The translations under genes and the position numbers were made by a program. A stretch of 64,000 nt of DNA from BQJD01 sp964350265 (lineage in GTDB: Bacteria > Pseudomonadota > Gammaproteobacteria > Arenicellales > CAJQKF01). Location: contig CAYGJZ010000008.1 of NCBI GenBank assembly GCA_964350265.1, forward strand, positions 1-64,000, read 5' to 3'. Shown one piece after another: positions 54,136 through 63,101 of the stretch. The notes beneath the pieces are model-generated. The model saw only the letters and a list, made by a program, of their open reading frames with translations, was not told where the DNA came from and made no database searches. The stretch's first letter is position 1. Every line of letters starts with the position of its first letter.

Positions 54136-55911
54136 TTGACGGAGGCGCCGACCACCGTCATCGACCTGGCCAGGCAGCCGCTGGCGGTGGCCGACGGGCG
54201 TCGCCTGGATGCCCTGGCCGCGGCCCACCGGCGGGACTTCGTCGACTTCGTCGACCGCCTGGTCGACCAGGACCAGCTGCGTCGAAGCGGCGCCTGGCTG
54301 GACTGGTGGGTCAGCGGAACCGCCAGCCGCCACTTCGAGCTGTCGCCGCTGTTCCGCCGCTTGATGCTGTTGCTGCTGTGCCGTGAGCGCCTGGCCGGGA
54401 GCGACGGCCCGGTGCGGGTGCGGGTGGACGATGGCGTGCTGGCCGGCCTGGTGCGCCAGTTGGCGCCGGCCGGGCGCGACCTGGTGGTGGTCGATGCCAG
54501 CCGTTCGGTGGGCGGCATGCTGCGCCGCCTGCGCGGCATCCTGTCGCCCTGGCGCTCGATGCTGCGTCTCGCCCTCGACGTCGTCGTCGTCCGTCTTTGC
54601 GCGCGGCTCGCCGGTGCCGGCCCGGCGCTGCCGGACATCTCCCCGCTGGTCCTGCTGGACAGTTTCTCGCTGCCGGCGGCGCCGGCCACGGATCGCTACT
54701 ACCCGGGGCTGTCGGACTGCCTGCCCGCGGCGCTGGCCCGGCGTACCGTGCTGGTGCCGCAGTTTCACGGCTACCGTCCCGGCCAGTTGCCGGCGGCGGT
54801 GCGCGCCTTGGCGCGGGCGCCCGGGCCCTGCCTGCTCAAGGAACGCGTGCTCACCGCCGCTGATCTTGGCTGGGCCTTCGCCCACCTGTTGCGCCGGCGA
54901 CGCATCCGCACGCGCGAGACCATGTTCGCGGGCATCGATGTCGCCGCCCTGGTGCGGGCCGACCTGCGCGCCCCGGCCGGCTTTCGCTGCGCCGTGCAGG
55001 GACTGCTCAACGCCCGCTTCGCCCATCGCCTGGCACGTCGCCAGGTGGCGGTGGAATGCGTCGTGGACTGGTTCGAGAACCACCCGCTGGACCGCGGCTG
55101 GAATGCCGGCTTCCGCACCGCCTTTGCCGCCGGGCAGGCGCCGCGCACGGTGGGCTACGTCGGCTACTATCCCTCCTTCGATGCCGCCCGCCCGAGCCGC
55201 GGCGAGGACCGTGCCGGGGTGTTGCCGGCGCGCCTGTGCGTGATGGGCGAGGCCATCGGCGGGGAACTCGACGAATTCCATGGCGCGCTGCCCTGGCGGG
55301 TGGGTCCGGCGCTTCGCTACCCGGCATTGTCGCGGCCGCTGGTCGCCGCGCCGGAAGCGGCCGGGACCGCGGGCGACGCGGTACTGGTGGTGCTGCCCTA
55401 CGACGCCGGCCTGGCCGGCTTCCTGCTGGCGACGGTGGCCGAGGCGGCGCGCCACAGCCCGGCCACCTTCCTGGTGAAACCGCATCCGGCCAACCCGATG
55501 GCTGCGGCGCTGGCCGCGGTCACCGCAGCGCGGGACAACCTGCGCGCGCACCACGGCGCCCTGCAGGCCCTGGCCGGGCCCGGTGGGGTGGTCGTCGGTG
55601 GACCGGTGGCGACCTCCACGCTGGAGGTGCTCGCCCAGGGCGCCCGGTGCATTGCGCTGGCGCCGCCCGGCGAGCACTGGCGGCATCGGCCGCCACGGGC
55701 CTTGCCCGACGGCGCGGTGCACACCTGCGACGATGCCGACTCGCTGCTGCGCGCGCTGGACGAGGTGCGCTGCGCGGACCCTTCCCGGGCCATGGACGAC
55801 CGCGCCGTTGCCGGCGTCGTCCGGGCCCGCTTCTTCGCGCCGGTAAATGACCGCGCGGCGCTGGCATTGCTCGGACTCGACGAGGAGTCCGGGTCGCCAC
55901 CTGATCACTGA
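54136..55911 (+). CDS. Large GT-B-like surface carbohydrate protein
   Basis: The 591-residue product is not recognised with confidence. Its C-terminal 200 residues look like a GT-B transferase domain with an HP motif (TFLVKPHPANPM) and a downstream S-T motif (GPVATSTLEVLAQGARCIAL). The latter pair is seen in sialyl/Kdo transferases. The N-terminal 300 residues are basic and helical, without clear membrane segments apart from a hydrophobic stretch near 135-150. Proteins of this kind occur next to KdsA- and RraA-like genes in other surface carbohydrate clusters, as far as I recall. A TTG start at 54136, 16 nt after the RraA-like gene, is likely. Confidence 0.62.
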   Translation: MTEAPTTVIDLARQPLAVADGRRLDALAAAHRRDFVDFVDRLVDQDQLRRSGAWLDWWVSGTASRHFELSPLFRRLMLLLLCRERLAGSDGPVRVRVDDGVLAGLVRQLAPAGRDLVVVDASRSVGGMLRRLRGILSPWRSMLRLALDVVVVRLCARLAGAGPALPDISPLVLLDSFSLPAAPATDRYYPGLSDCLPAALARRTVLVPQFHGYRPGQLPAAVRALARAPGPCLLKERVLTAADLGWAFAHLLRRRRIRTRETMFAGIDVAALVRADLRAPAGFRCAVQGLLNARFAHRLARRQVAVECVVDWFENHPLDRGWNAGFRTAFAAGQAPRTVGYVGYYPSFDAARPSRGEDRAGVLPARLCVMGEAIGGELDEFHGALPWRVGPALRYPALSRPLVAAPEAAGTAGDAVLVVLPYDAGLAGFLLATVAEAARHSPATFLVKPHPANPMAAALAAVTAARDNLRAHHGALQALAGPGGVVVGGPVATSTLEVLAQGARCIALAPPGEHWRHRPPRALPDGAVHTCDDADSLLRALDEVRCADPSRAMDDRAVAGVVRARFFAPVNDRAALALLGLDEESGSPPDH

Positions 55912-55928
55912 CGAGGACGACGACACCC

Positions 55929-57038
55929 ATGGCAGACAAGCAACAGGCACTGTTCGGCGACGTGTTCCGCGGCCGCCGTGTGCTGATCACCGGGCACACC
56001 GGCTTCAAGGGCAGCTGGCTTTGCCACTGGCTCGACCAGCTCGGCGCCAGCGTCACCGGGCTGTCCATCGACATCCCCACCGAGCCGGCCCACTTCGAGG
56101 TCTCCGGTCTGGCCGGCGCGCTTGCCGACCACCGCGGCGACGTCCGCGACATCGATGCCCTCGCCGACCTGGTGGCGCAGGCCAGGCCCGACTTCGTCTT
56201 TCATCTCGCCGCCCAGGCCCTGGTCAAGCGTTCCTACGACGACCCGGTGGGCACCCTGTCCACCAACGTGCTGGGCACCGCCAACGTGCTCGACGCGGTG
56301 CGACGGGCGGACCGGCCCTGCGTGCTGGTCTGCATCACCAGCGACAAGTGCTACGACAACGTGGAATGGATCTGGGGCTACCGGGAAACCGACCGGTTGG
56401 GCGGCGCCGATCCCTACAGCGCGTCCAAGGGCGCGGCGGAGCTGGCCATTCGCAGCTTCGTGGATTCCTACCTGCGCGGTGATTCGCCGGTGCGGGTGGG
56501 TGTGGGCCGCGCCGGCAACGTCATCGGTGGTGGAGACTGGGCCGCCGACCGGCTGGTGCCCGACTGCATGCGCAGCTGGGCGGGCGGTCGGCAGGTGGAG
56601 ATCCGCCGGCCCGAGGCGACCCGGCCCTGGCAGCACGTGCTCGAACCGCTGAGCGGCTACCTGCTGCTGGCGCAACGGCTGCATGAAGATGCCGCGCTGC
56701 ACGGCGAGGCCTTCAACTTCGGTCCCCACGGCGACAGCATCAACACCGTGCGCTCGGTGCTCGACGCCCTGTCCCACAACTTCGAGCAGGCGAGCTGGCA
56801 CGACGTGTCCGCGGGTGAACATGCCCCCGAGGCGGGGCTGTTGAAGCTCAACTGCGACAAGGCCCTGGCCCATCTCGGCTGGCGCGCCACCCTGGACTTC
56901 GACGAGACCATCGCCATGACCGCGCACTGGTACCGCCGGTACTACGGGGAAGGCGGCGACATGCGCGGCTTCACCCGGGAACAGGTCCACCGCTATACCG
57001 CCTTGGCCAGCGAGCGAGGCGCCTGCTGGACCCGTTGA
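55929..57038 (+). CDS. rfbG: CDP-glucose 4,6-dehydratase
   Basis: The 369-residue SDR enzyme converts CDP-glucose to CDP-4-keto-6-deoxyglucose, using the product of rfbF. It has VLITGHTGFKGSWLCHWLDQ, ITSDKCYDNVEW, then GYRETDRLGGADPYSASKGA (catalytic Y/K) and RAGNVIGGGDWAADRLVPDC, all typical of RfbG. The stop (TGA) overlaps the next ATG by one base. Its distance from rfbF is notable. Confidence 0.94.
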   Translation: MADKQQALFGDVFRGRRVLITGHTGFKGSWLCHWLDQLGASVTGLSIDIPTEPAHFEVSGLAGALADHRGDVRDIDALADLVAQARPDFVFHLAAQALVKRSYDDPVGTLSTNVLGTANVLDAVRRADRPCVLVCITSDKCYDNVEWIWGYRETDRLGGADPYSASKGAAELAIRSFVDSYLRGDSPVRVGVGRAGNVIGGGDWAADRLVPDCMRSWAGGRQVEIRRPEATRPWQHVLEPLSGYLLLAQRLHEDAALHGEAFNFGPHGDSINTVRSVLDALSHNFEQASWHDVSAGEHAPEAGLLKLNCDKALAHLGWRATLDFDETIAMTAHWYRRYYGEGGDMRGFTREQVHRYTALASERGACWTR

Positions 57039-57967
57039 TGTCGACGCCGGAGTTGTCCATCGTCATCGTCAACTACAACCTGTCCGCCTCGCTGCGCGAC
57101 TGCCTGGACTCCATTGGCCGATGCGGCGACCGGCTTGCCCGCGGCGTGTTCGAGGTGGTGGTGGTGGACAACCATTCCAGCGAGGCCGACTGGCCCGTGT
57201 TGCGCGAGGCCCTGCGCGATTCGCCGGTGCAGGTGCTGCAGCGGCAGGACAACGGTGGCTTCGGCGCTGCCTGCAATGACGGTGCACGGGTCGCCAAGGG
57301 GCGCCTGCTGTGCTTTCTCAATCCCGATACCCGGGTGCCGACGGACTTCGCCGAGGCCGCCATCGGCCACCTCGCTGCCACGCCATCGGCCATCGTCGGC
57401 CTGCGCACCCACCGTGGCCGCTGGCTCGACTACTCCGCCGGGCCGTTGCCCAACCTGCTGCTCGAGTGCCTCGGCGTGCTGCTGGTCGGCCGTTACCTGG
57501 AGGCGGCCTGGATGCGCCTGCGCGGCCGGCTGCGCGGCGGCGTGCTGACCGTGGGATGGTGCATGGGTGCCTGCCTGTTCCTGCATCGCGACACCTTCGA
57601 TGCCCTCGGCGGCTTCGACGAGGACTACTTCCTGTACTTCGAGGAAGTGGACCTGTGTCACCGCCTGCACGATGCCGGCGGCGTGGTGATCTACGATCCC
57701 GACGCCGCCATCGAGCACGTCGGCGGTGCCGCCGGGCGGCGCGACTATGCCAGCTTCACCGAGCGCTTCTACCGCGGCAAGCAGACCTACTTCGCCAAGC
57801 GGCATGATGGCTGGCGCCGCCGCGCCGGCCTGGCCCTGGTGCGGGCACAGGTGCGTGCCCAGCAACTGGCCTGGTCCCTGCTCGGCGCCGGCGGCCACCC
57901 GCGCGCGGCGGCCAAGCTGCGCGGCCTGGCCGCCGCGCTGGCCGTTTCGCCGTCGCAGGCACGATGA
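57038..57967 (+). CDS. Glycosyltransferase family 2 (rhamnosyltransferase-like)
   Basis: The 309-residue GT-A enzyme has LSIVIVNYNLSASLRDCLDS, VVDNHSSEADWPVL, the GGFGAACNDGARVAKGRLLC segment and the DxD-like FLNPDTRVP. The central domain shows the GFDEDYFLYFEEVDLCHRLH signature common in WbbL/rhamnosyltransferases and related GT2 enzymes that use deoxysugar donors. Directly after rfbG, it may use the CDP-6-deoxyhexose. TTG 57035 is an alternative start. Confidence 0.87.
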   Translation: MSTPELSIVIVNYNLSASLRDCLDSIGRCGDRLARGVFEVVVVDNHSSEADWPVLREALRDSPVQVLQRQDNGGFGAACNDGARVAKGRLLCFLNPDTRVPTDFAEAAIGHLAATPSAIVGLRTHRGRWLDYSAGPLPNLLLECLGVLLVGRYLEAAWMRLRGRLRGGVLTVGWCMGACLFLHRDTFDALGGFDEDYFLYFEEVDLCHRLHDAGGVVIYDPDAAIEHVGGAAGRRDYASFTERFYRGKQTYFAKRHDGWRRRAGLALVRAQVRAQQLAWSLLGAGGHPRAAAKLRGLAAALAVSPSQAR

Positions 57968-59064
57968 ACCCAGACGTCGACATCAACCTGCTGTGCCTGC
58001 GCAGCGAGTCGCCCACCGGCATCGAGGCCTATGCCCGGGTGGTGATCGGCACCATCCCGCTGCCCGGCGACTGCCGGCCGCGGGTGTTTCTGCCCGAGGG
58101 GTTGGCGGTGGGAGAGGCGCTGGGAAGCGTGGCCGGCGAGGCAGGCGACCACCGCCACCTGCTGCGTCACCACCCGCGCCTGGACACGGTCCGCCTGCCG
58201 CGCAGGCCGACGGCACTGCGCATCCTGCGCGAGATGCTCTACCTGTCCTGGCGTTGCCGGTCGACCCCGGTGGTGCTGTCGGTGAACAACTTCGGCCCGC
58301 TGTTCGGCGGTCGTGGCCAGCGTCGTCTGGTGGTGGTGCACGATGTCTGGTTCCTGTCCGCGGCCTACAATGGTTCGCGCCTGGCGAAGTGGTTGTTCGC
58401 CCGGCTGATCCGCAGCCAGCTCCGCCGCACCCACCACGTGTTCACGCCCACCGAACATTCGCGCGAGGAGATCGTCCGCTACACCGGCTTCCCGCGCGCG
58501 CGCATCACGGTGACGCCGCTGCGCGTGGAGCAGGCGCCGCCAGCGGGCGAGGACGCCGGCTTCTTCCTGCTGGTGGGCTCGTCGCGGCCGAACAAGAACG
58601 TGCTCGCCGCGGTGCGTGGCCATGCCCGCTACCGCGCCGAAGGCGGTGTTCGGCCGCTGGTGATCATCGGTCCCTACGACGATGCCTTCCGCGCGCAGAT
58701 CCTGGCCGAGGGCGACGGTGGCGTGGTCATCGCCGGCTACGTGAACGAAGCCGAGAAGTGGCGGCTGGTAGGCAGTTGCCACGCGCTCCTGTTTCCCTCC
58801 CTGTACGAAGGCTTCGGCATCCCGGTGATCGAGGCGCAGGCCATGGGGCGGCCGGTGCTGGTCTCCCGCGGCACCAGCTGCGAGGAACTGGCCGGCGACC
58901 ACGGCGTGGTGGTGGACGGCAGCCGCGTCGAGGACATTGCCCGTGGCTGCCACGCGCTGGATCGCCTGGCACCCGTCGCGGTGACCGTTGGCGATGCGCA
59001 GGTCGGTGCCAGCGACGGCGGGCGGTGCATCGCCGGGCAGCTCTGCGCGGGGATCGAGCGATGA
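57964..59064 (+). CDS. Glycosyltransferase family 4 (GT-B fold)
   Basis: The 366-residue protein has the GT4 donor-side signatures: FFLLVGSSRPNKNVLAAVRG, VIAGYVNEAEKWRLVGSCHA and the EX7E motif region LFPSLYEGFGIPVIEAQAMG followed by GRPVLVSRGTSCEEL. The N-terminal domain has VHDVWFLSAAYNGSRLAKW and VFTPTEHSREEIV. It overlaps both neighbours by ATGA, so it belongs to the same translational run. Confidence 0.87.
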   Translation: MNPDVDINLLCLRSESPTGIEAYARVVIGTIPLPGDCRPRVFLPEGLAVGEALGSVAGEAGDHRHLLRHHPRLDTVRLPRRPTALRILREMLYLSWRCRSTPVVLSVNNFGPLFGGRGQRRLVVVHDVWFLSAAYNGSRLAKWLFARLIRSQLRRTHHVFTPTEHSREEIVRYTGFPRARITVTPLRVEQAPPAGEDAGFFLLVGSSRPNKNVLAAVRGHARYRAEGGVRPLVIIGPYDDAFRAQILAEGDGGVVIAGYVNEAEKWRLVGSCHALLFPSLYEGFGIPVIEAQAMGRPVLVSRGTSCEELAGDHGVVVDGSRVEDIARGCHALDRLAPVAVTVGDAQVGASDGGRCIAGQLCAGIER

Positions 59065-59915
59065 CCGGCGCAGGCGTGCGCGCGCCCTTCAGTGTGCTCA
59101 TGTCGGTGTATGCGCGCACCCGCGGCGACGAGCTGCGGCGCTGCCTGGACAGCCTCGTGGCCCAGCAGGTGCCGGCCGCGGAAACCGTGGTGGTGCTCGA
59201 CGGCCCGGTGTCCGACGATGTGCTGCGACAACTGGAGCACTACGCCGAAGCGCTGCACCTGGTGCAGGTGCCGCTGGAAAGGAACCAGGGACTTGGCATC
59301 GCCCTGGCCCACGGCCTCGCCGCCTGCCGCCACGAACTGGTCGCGCGCATGGACACCGACGACGTCTGCCGGCCGCAGCGCTTCGCCCGCCAGCTCGACT
59401 TCCTCGCCCGCCATCCGGACATCGACGTGGTCGGCGGCGCCCAGGTCGAGGCCGGCGACGACGGTCACTTCGACCGCCGCATGCCGGCCGAGCCGGAGGC
59501 GCTGGCGAAGATGGCCAGGCTGCGCAACCCGCTGAACCATCCCACCGTGATGTTTCGCCGACAGGCAGTGCTCGACGCCGGCGGCTACCAGCCCTTTGCC
59601 CTGTTCGAGGACTACTACCTGTGGGCACGGCTGCTCCACCGGGGCGGTCGCATCGCCAACCTGCCGGAAGTGCTGGTGGAATCCAACGCCGATCTGCGCT
59701 TCTTCGGCCGACGTGGCGGACTGCGCTACCTCGGCACCGAGATCCGCCTGGCGCGGGAGTTCCGACGCATGGGCTTCCACGGCTGGCTGGACAGCGTGCG
59801 CTTCCTGCTCCTGCGCGCACCGGTCCGGCTCCTGCCGTCCTCGCTGCGCTCGCTGGCCTACCGGCTGGGCGCGCGGCGGCCGGGTCGGCCGCCGAACCCG
59901 ACGTCGTCGGCATGA
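59061..59915 (+). CDS. Glycosyltransferase family 2
   Basis: The 284-residue GT-A enzyme has FSVLMSVYARTRGDELRRCL, ETVVVLDGPVSDDVL, the RNQGLGIALAHGLAACRHEL region and the DxD motif VARMDTDDVCRPQRF. LRNPLNHPTVMFRRQAVLDA and LFEDYYLWARLLHRGG are typical of GT2 enzymes adding to lipid-linked chains. The acceptor is unknown. It overlaps the GT4 gene before and the next GT gene after by 4 nt each. Confidence 0.87.
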   Translation: MTGAGVRAPFSVLMSVYARTRGDELRRCLDSLVAQQVPAAETVVVLDGPVSDDVLRQLEHYAEALHLVQVPLERNQGLGIALAHGLAACRHELVARMDTDDVCRPQRFARQLDFLARHPDIDVVGGAQVEAGDDGHFDRRMPAEPEALAKMARLRNPLNHPTVMFRRQAVLDAGGYQPFALFEDYYLWARLLHRGGRIANLPEVLVESNADLRFFGRRGGLRYLGTEIRLAREFRRMGFHGWLDSVRFLLLRAPVRLLPSSLRSLAYRLGARRPGRPPNPTSSA

Positions 59916-61171
59916 GCCGCCGGGCGGCGCCGCTGCGGCCGGGTGCAAGCTGGCTGATCCACCAGAACCGCGACGTTGCCAGCGCCCGCCTGCAGGGCTA
60001 CCTGGTGCACGAGTACCTGCAGTCCAGCGGCATGTACAGCCGCATCCTGTTCGCGCCGCCGGTGCCCATCCCCCTGCCGTGGAGCGAAGCTTTCGTCGAC
60101 TACGTGGTCAACACGGTGGATACCCCGGTGGTGCTGCTGCAGAAGATCCAGGAAGACGACCGCTCCCGACAGCTGGTGGACGGCCTGCGCCGACGCGGCA
60201 TTGCCACCGTGTACATCCAGTGCGACTACCAGCCGAAGCGGCAGATCGCCCTGCGCTGCGACCACGTGGTGGTGCCCTCGGCCTTCCTGCACGACTACTA
60301 CCGTGGCCTCGGCGCGCCCTGCACCCTGGTGCCCGACCCGGTGGAACAGGAAATCGACGCGGCGGCGCTTCGGCGACGGTTCGCCGAGCGCGGCGAGGAG
60401 GGCCCGCTGACACTGGTCTGGGTGGGGCAGGCCTCCGGCTGGCCGTCGCTGGCGCCGTTGCAGCGGCTGCTGGAGAAGCCGCCGTGGTCGGAACAGTTCG
60501 CCCTGGTCACCATCAGCAGCCACGAGGACGCCGACATCCGCTGGCAACTGGATCGCGTCGCCGCGGACATCGGCCGTTTCGACGTCGGTGTCATTCCCAC
60601 CGACAGCGGCGACGGCGCGCTGGCCAAGTCCGCCAACCGGGTGCTGCTGTTCATGGCCCTCGGCCTGCCGGTGATCGCCGGCGACATTCCCGCCTACCGC
60701 GAAGTCATCCGGCACCGCGAGAACGGCCTGCTGGCGGCCGACGAGGCTGGCTGGATGGCTGCCCTGGAAGACATCCGCGACGCCGCCCTGCGTCGTCGGC
60801 TGGCCGGCAATGCCCATGCCGACACCGTGCCGGGCTACCGTCTCGACGCGGTGGGGCAGCAGTGGCGCGGGTTGATCGAGTCGCTGGGGCAGGGCGTCGT
60901 TGGCCGCCCTTCGCGCCCGGGCATCGCGCTCTCCCTGCGCTTTGCGCGAATCGCCTGCGAGACGCGAATCGGCTATGCTCGCGGTGCCATGCACTACCGC
61001 CGGCTGGCGGCCGCCGCCCGCGCCCTGGGCGGCGCCACCGCCAGGCTGCCGCTGGCCCCTGCCGCCCTCGGCAGCTGGCTGGCGTTGCTCGGCGAATGGG
61101 TCGGCAAGCTCGTTCCCGGGGCGCGCAAACGTGGTCGGCGACGCCATGCCGGCGACGGCGGAGCGCCCTGA
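59912..61171 (+). CDS. GT-B-type glycosyltransferase with divergent N-terminus
   Basis: The 419-residue protein has a GT-B donor-domain layout: LVWVGQASGWPSLAPLQRLL, a VGVIPTDSGDGALAKSANRV segment (the K-S-x-N-R motif of some GT4-like enzymes) and LLFMALGLPVIAGDIPAYRE with a following RHRENGLLAADE. The N-terminal half has DDRSRQLVDGLRRRGIATVY. The last ~90 residues are basic and contain a possible amphipathic membrane segment. A glycosyltransferase assignment is good, but the sugar is unknown. Confidence 0.78.
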   Translation: MSRRAAPLRPGASWLIHQNRDVASARLQGYLVHEYLQSSGMYSRILFAPPVPIPLPWSEAFVDYVVNTVDTPVVLLQKIQEDDRSRQLVDGLRRRGIATVYIQCDYQPKRQIALRCDHVVVPSAFLHDYYRGLGAPCTLVPDPVEQEIDAAALRRRFAERGEEGPLTLVWVGQASGWPSLAPLQRLLEKPPWSEQFALVTISSHEDADIRWQLDRVAADIGRFDVGVIPTDSGDGALAKSANRVLLFMALGLPVIAGDIPAYREVIRHRENGLLAADEAGWMAALEDIRDAALRRRLAGNAHADTVPGYRLDAVGQQWRGLIESLGQGVVGRPSRPGIALSLRFARIACETRIGYARGAMHYRRLAAAARALGGATARLPLAPAALGSWLALLGEWVGKLVPGARKRGRRRHAGDGGAP

Positions 61172-61232
61172 ATGCACGGTCTTCCCCCGCGTTGTTCCTT
61201 CACCTGTCACGCCCTATCCCTGCAGAAGTTTC

Positions 61233-62048
61233 ATGCGTTACTTTCCCCACCGACCGGTGATCGTGGTCGGCTGTCATCGTTCCGGCACCTCGCTGCTCGC
61301 CCGCCAACTGGACCGTGCCCGCGTCTTCATGGGCGCGGACCTGCGCAAGCACCACGAGTCGAACCTGTTCTTCCAGGCCAACCGCCGCGTCTTCCAGGCC
61401 GCCTCGGCGCGCTGGGACGACATCGCGCCGCTGCGCGAGGCCTTGTCCAACCCGCACTTCGCGGCCAGTGCCGAGTCGCTGCTGCGCGAATCGCTGTCGA
61501 ACCCGCGGCAGATCCTCAGGTACTGGAAGGTGCGTCGCTACGTGGATGCCCATCGCTGGCCCGGTGCACCGTGCTGGGGCTGGAAGGACCCGTGCAACAG
61601 CGTGACCCTCGGCGCCTGGCTGAACCTGTTTCCCGGTGCCCGGGTGGTGCACATCCACCGCAACGGAGTCGATGTCGCCAACAGCCTGGTCACCCGTGAG
61701 CAGCGACGCGGTGCACAGAGCCGCTGGCGCTCGGCGCGGTGCGCCAGCCTGGAAGGCGCCTATTCCCTGTGGCGCGACTACGAGGAGACGCTGGAGCAGC
61801 AGCTGCGACGCTGCGCGGACGGGCAGCTGCACCAGGTGCGCTACGAGGCGTTGCTGGCGGCGCCGCACCAGACCCTGGGCTGGCTGCTGGCGTTCCTCGG
61901 CGTGGAGGCCGACGCCCTGCCCGAGGACCTCGGCGTGGATGCCTCGCGCCGCGACGCCTTTCGCCGCTCCCCGGCATTGCGCGCCTTCCACGAGGCCCAT
62001 CGCGACGACGGGATCATGCGCCGTCTCGGCTACGGCAACGCGGAATGA
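61233..62048 (+). CDS. Sulfotransferase family protein
   Basis: The 271-residue protein has the PAPS-dependent sulfotransferase signature at its N-terminus: VIVVGCHRSGTSLLARQLDR (the 5'-phosphosulfate loop), and a later ARVVHIHRNGVDVANSLVTR that matches the 3'-phosphate-binding region. The rest is helical. It should transfer sulfate from PAPS to the glycan or another acceptor. Its place in the locus suggests a sulfated polysaccharide. The short 61-nt gap before it has no clear signal. Confidence 0.87.
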   Translation: MRYFPHRPVIVVGCHRSGTSLLARQLDRARVFMGADLRKHHESNLFFQANRRVFQAASARWDDIAPLREALSNPHFAASAESLLRESLSNPRQILRYWKVRRYVDAHRWPGAPCWGWKDPCNSVTLGAWLNLFPGARVVHIHRNGVDVANSLVTREQRRGAQSRWRSARCASLEGAYSLWRDYEETLEQQLRRCADGQLHQVRYEALLAAPHQTLGWLLAFLGVEADALPEDLGVDASRRDAFRRSPALRAFHEAHRDDGIMRRLGYGNAE

Positions 62049-62075
62049 GCCGGCCCTTCGTGCGACCCTGACGGC

Positions 62076-63101
62076 ATGACCGCCGGCTACGTTCCCTACC
62101 TGCTGCTGGTGCAGACGCTGGCGCTGCTGGCCTACCTGTGGCGAGACCGCGATGCCTCGCTGGTGCGTGCCACGCTGACCTGCCAGGCCCTGCTGCTGGT
62201 CGCCTTCCCGCTGGCCTTCGGCGGCTACTCCATCGACGGCTGGCGCTACCTGTGGCGCTTCGGCAACTCGCCGTTCAGCCTCGACGTCGATCGACTGTTC
62301 TGGATCAGCGGCTCGGCGCTCGACGCGCTGGTGCCCACGCCCTGGCCGCTGAAACTGCTCTCGGCGCTGGCCGTGGCGCTGTTCGTGCTGGCCCTGGTGC
62401 GGCACCTGCGGCATCGTGGCCACGGCGTCGTCGCCATGGCCCTGTTCCTGGTGCCGGTGATGCCGGCCTACTTCTTCGGCTTCGGCAATGCCGTGCGCCA
62501 GTCGCTGGCCACCGCCATCGCCCTGTTGGCGCTGTCGGGATCGCGGCGCTGGCGCACAGCGTCGTTCTGGCTGCTGGTGCTGGCGGCCTGGCTGGTGCAC
62601 TGGGCGGTGGCCGCCTTCGGCATCTCCGCGCTGCTGGCGCGCGGCTTTCCGCGCCGGGCACTGCCGGCACTGGCACTGGCGGTGCTGTTCGGCTTCAGCG
62701 TGCACCACCTGCTGCTGGCCCTGGGCCTGGACCCCTACACCGTGGTGCCCTATGCCAGCGACTCGGAAGGCGAGTTCCACTACGCCAAGTTCGCGCTGCA
62801 CCTGGTGCTGGCGGTGCTGATCGGCGTCCTCGCCCTCGCCCGCGAGGACGAGGACGCCAACCGGTTTGCCGCCCACTACGTCTACGCGGTGGCGGTGGCC
62901 GCGCTGCTGGTGCGCTACGAGGTGCCCTTCGAGCGGCTGCTGCTGTACGCCGAGTTGCTGCTGCCCTTCGTGCTGCCGACCCTGGTGCGCTTCGAGCGAC
63001 TGCCCGCCGCGGCGGCGGTGCTGGCGTGGCTGGCGGCCACGGCGGCCGCCCTGGTGCTGTGGTCGCACGACTCGCTGAGTCGTGCCCTGGGGCTGCTGTG
63101 A
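62076..63101 (+). CDS. EpsG/Wzy-like polytopic membrane protein
   Basis: The 341-residue protein has about ten membrane helices, with conserved-looking loops such as GGYSIDGWRYLWRF and YFFGFGNAVRQSLATAI. The RQ-S-LA segment after an F-G-F-x-N is characteristic of the EpsG-like polysaccharide polymerase family, in which subunits are linked outside the inner membrane. It would act on units flipped by the ABC transporter at 44154. The family assignment rests on topology and that motif. Confidence 0.75.
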   Translation: MTAGYVPYLLLVQTLALLAYLWRDRDASLVRATLTCQALLLVAFPLAFGGYSIDGWRYLWRFGNSPFSLDVDRLFWISGSALDALVPTPWPLKLLSALAVALFVLALVRHLRHRGHGVVAMALFLVPVMPAYFFGFGNAVRQSLATAIALLALSGSRRWRTASFWLLVLAAWLVHWAVAAFGISALLARGFPRRALPALALAVLFGFSVHHLLLALGLDPYTVVPYASDSEGEFHYAKFALHLVLAVLIGVLALAREDEDANRFAAHYVYAVAVAALLVRYEVPFERLLLYAELLLPFVLPTLVRFERLPAAAAVLAWLAATAAALVLWSHDSLSRALGLL

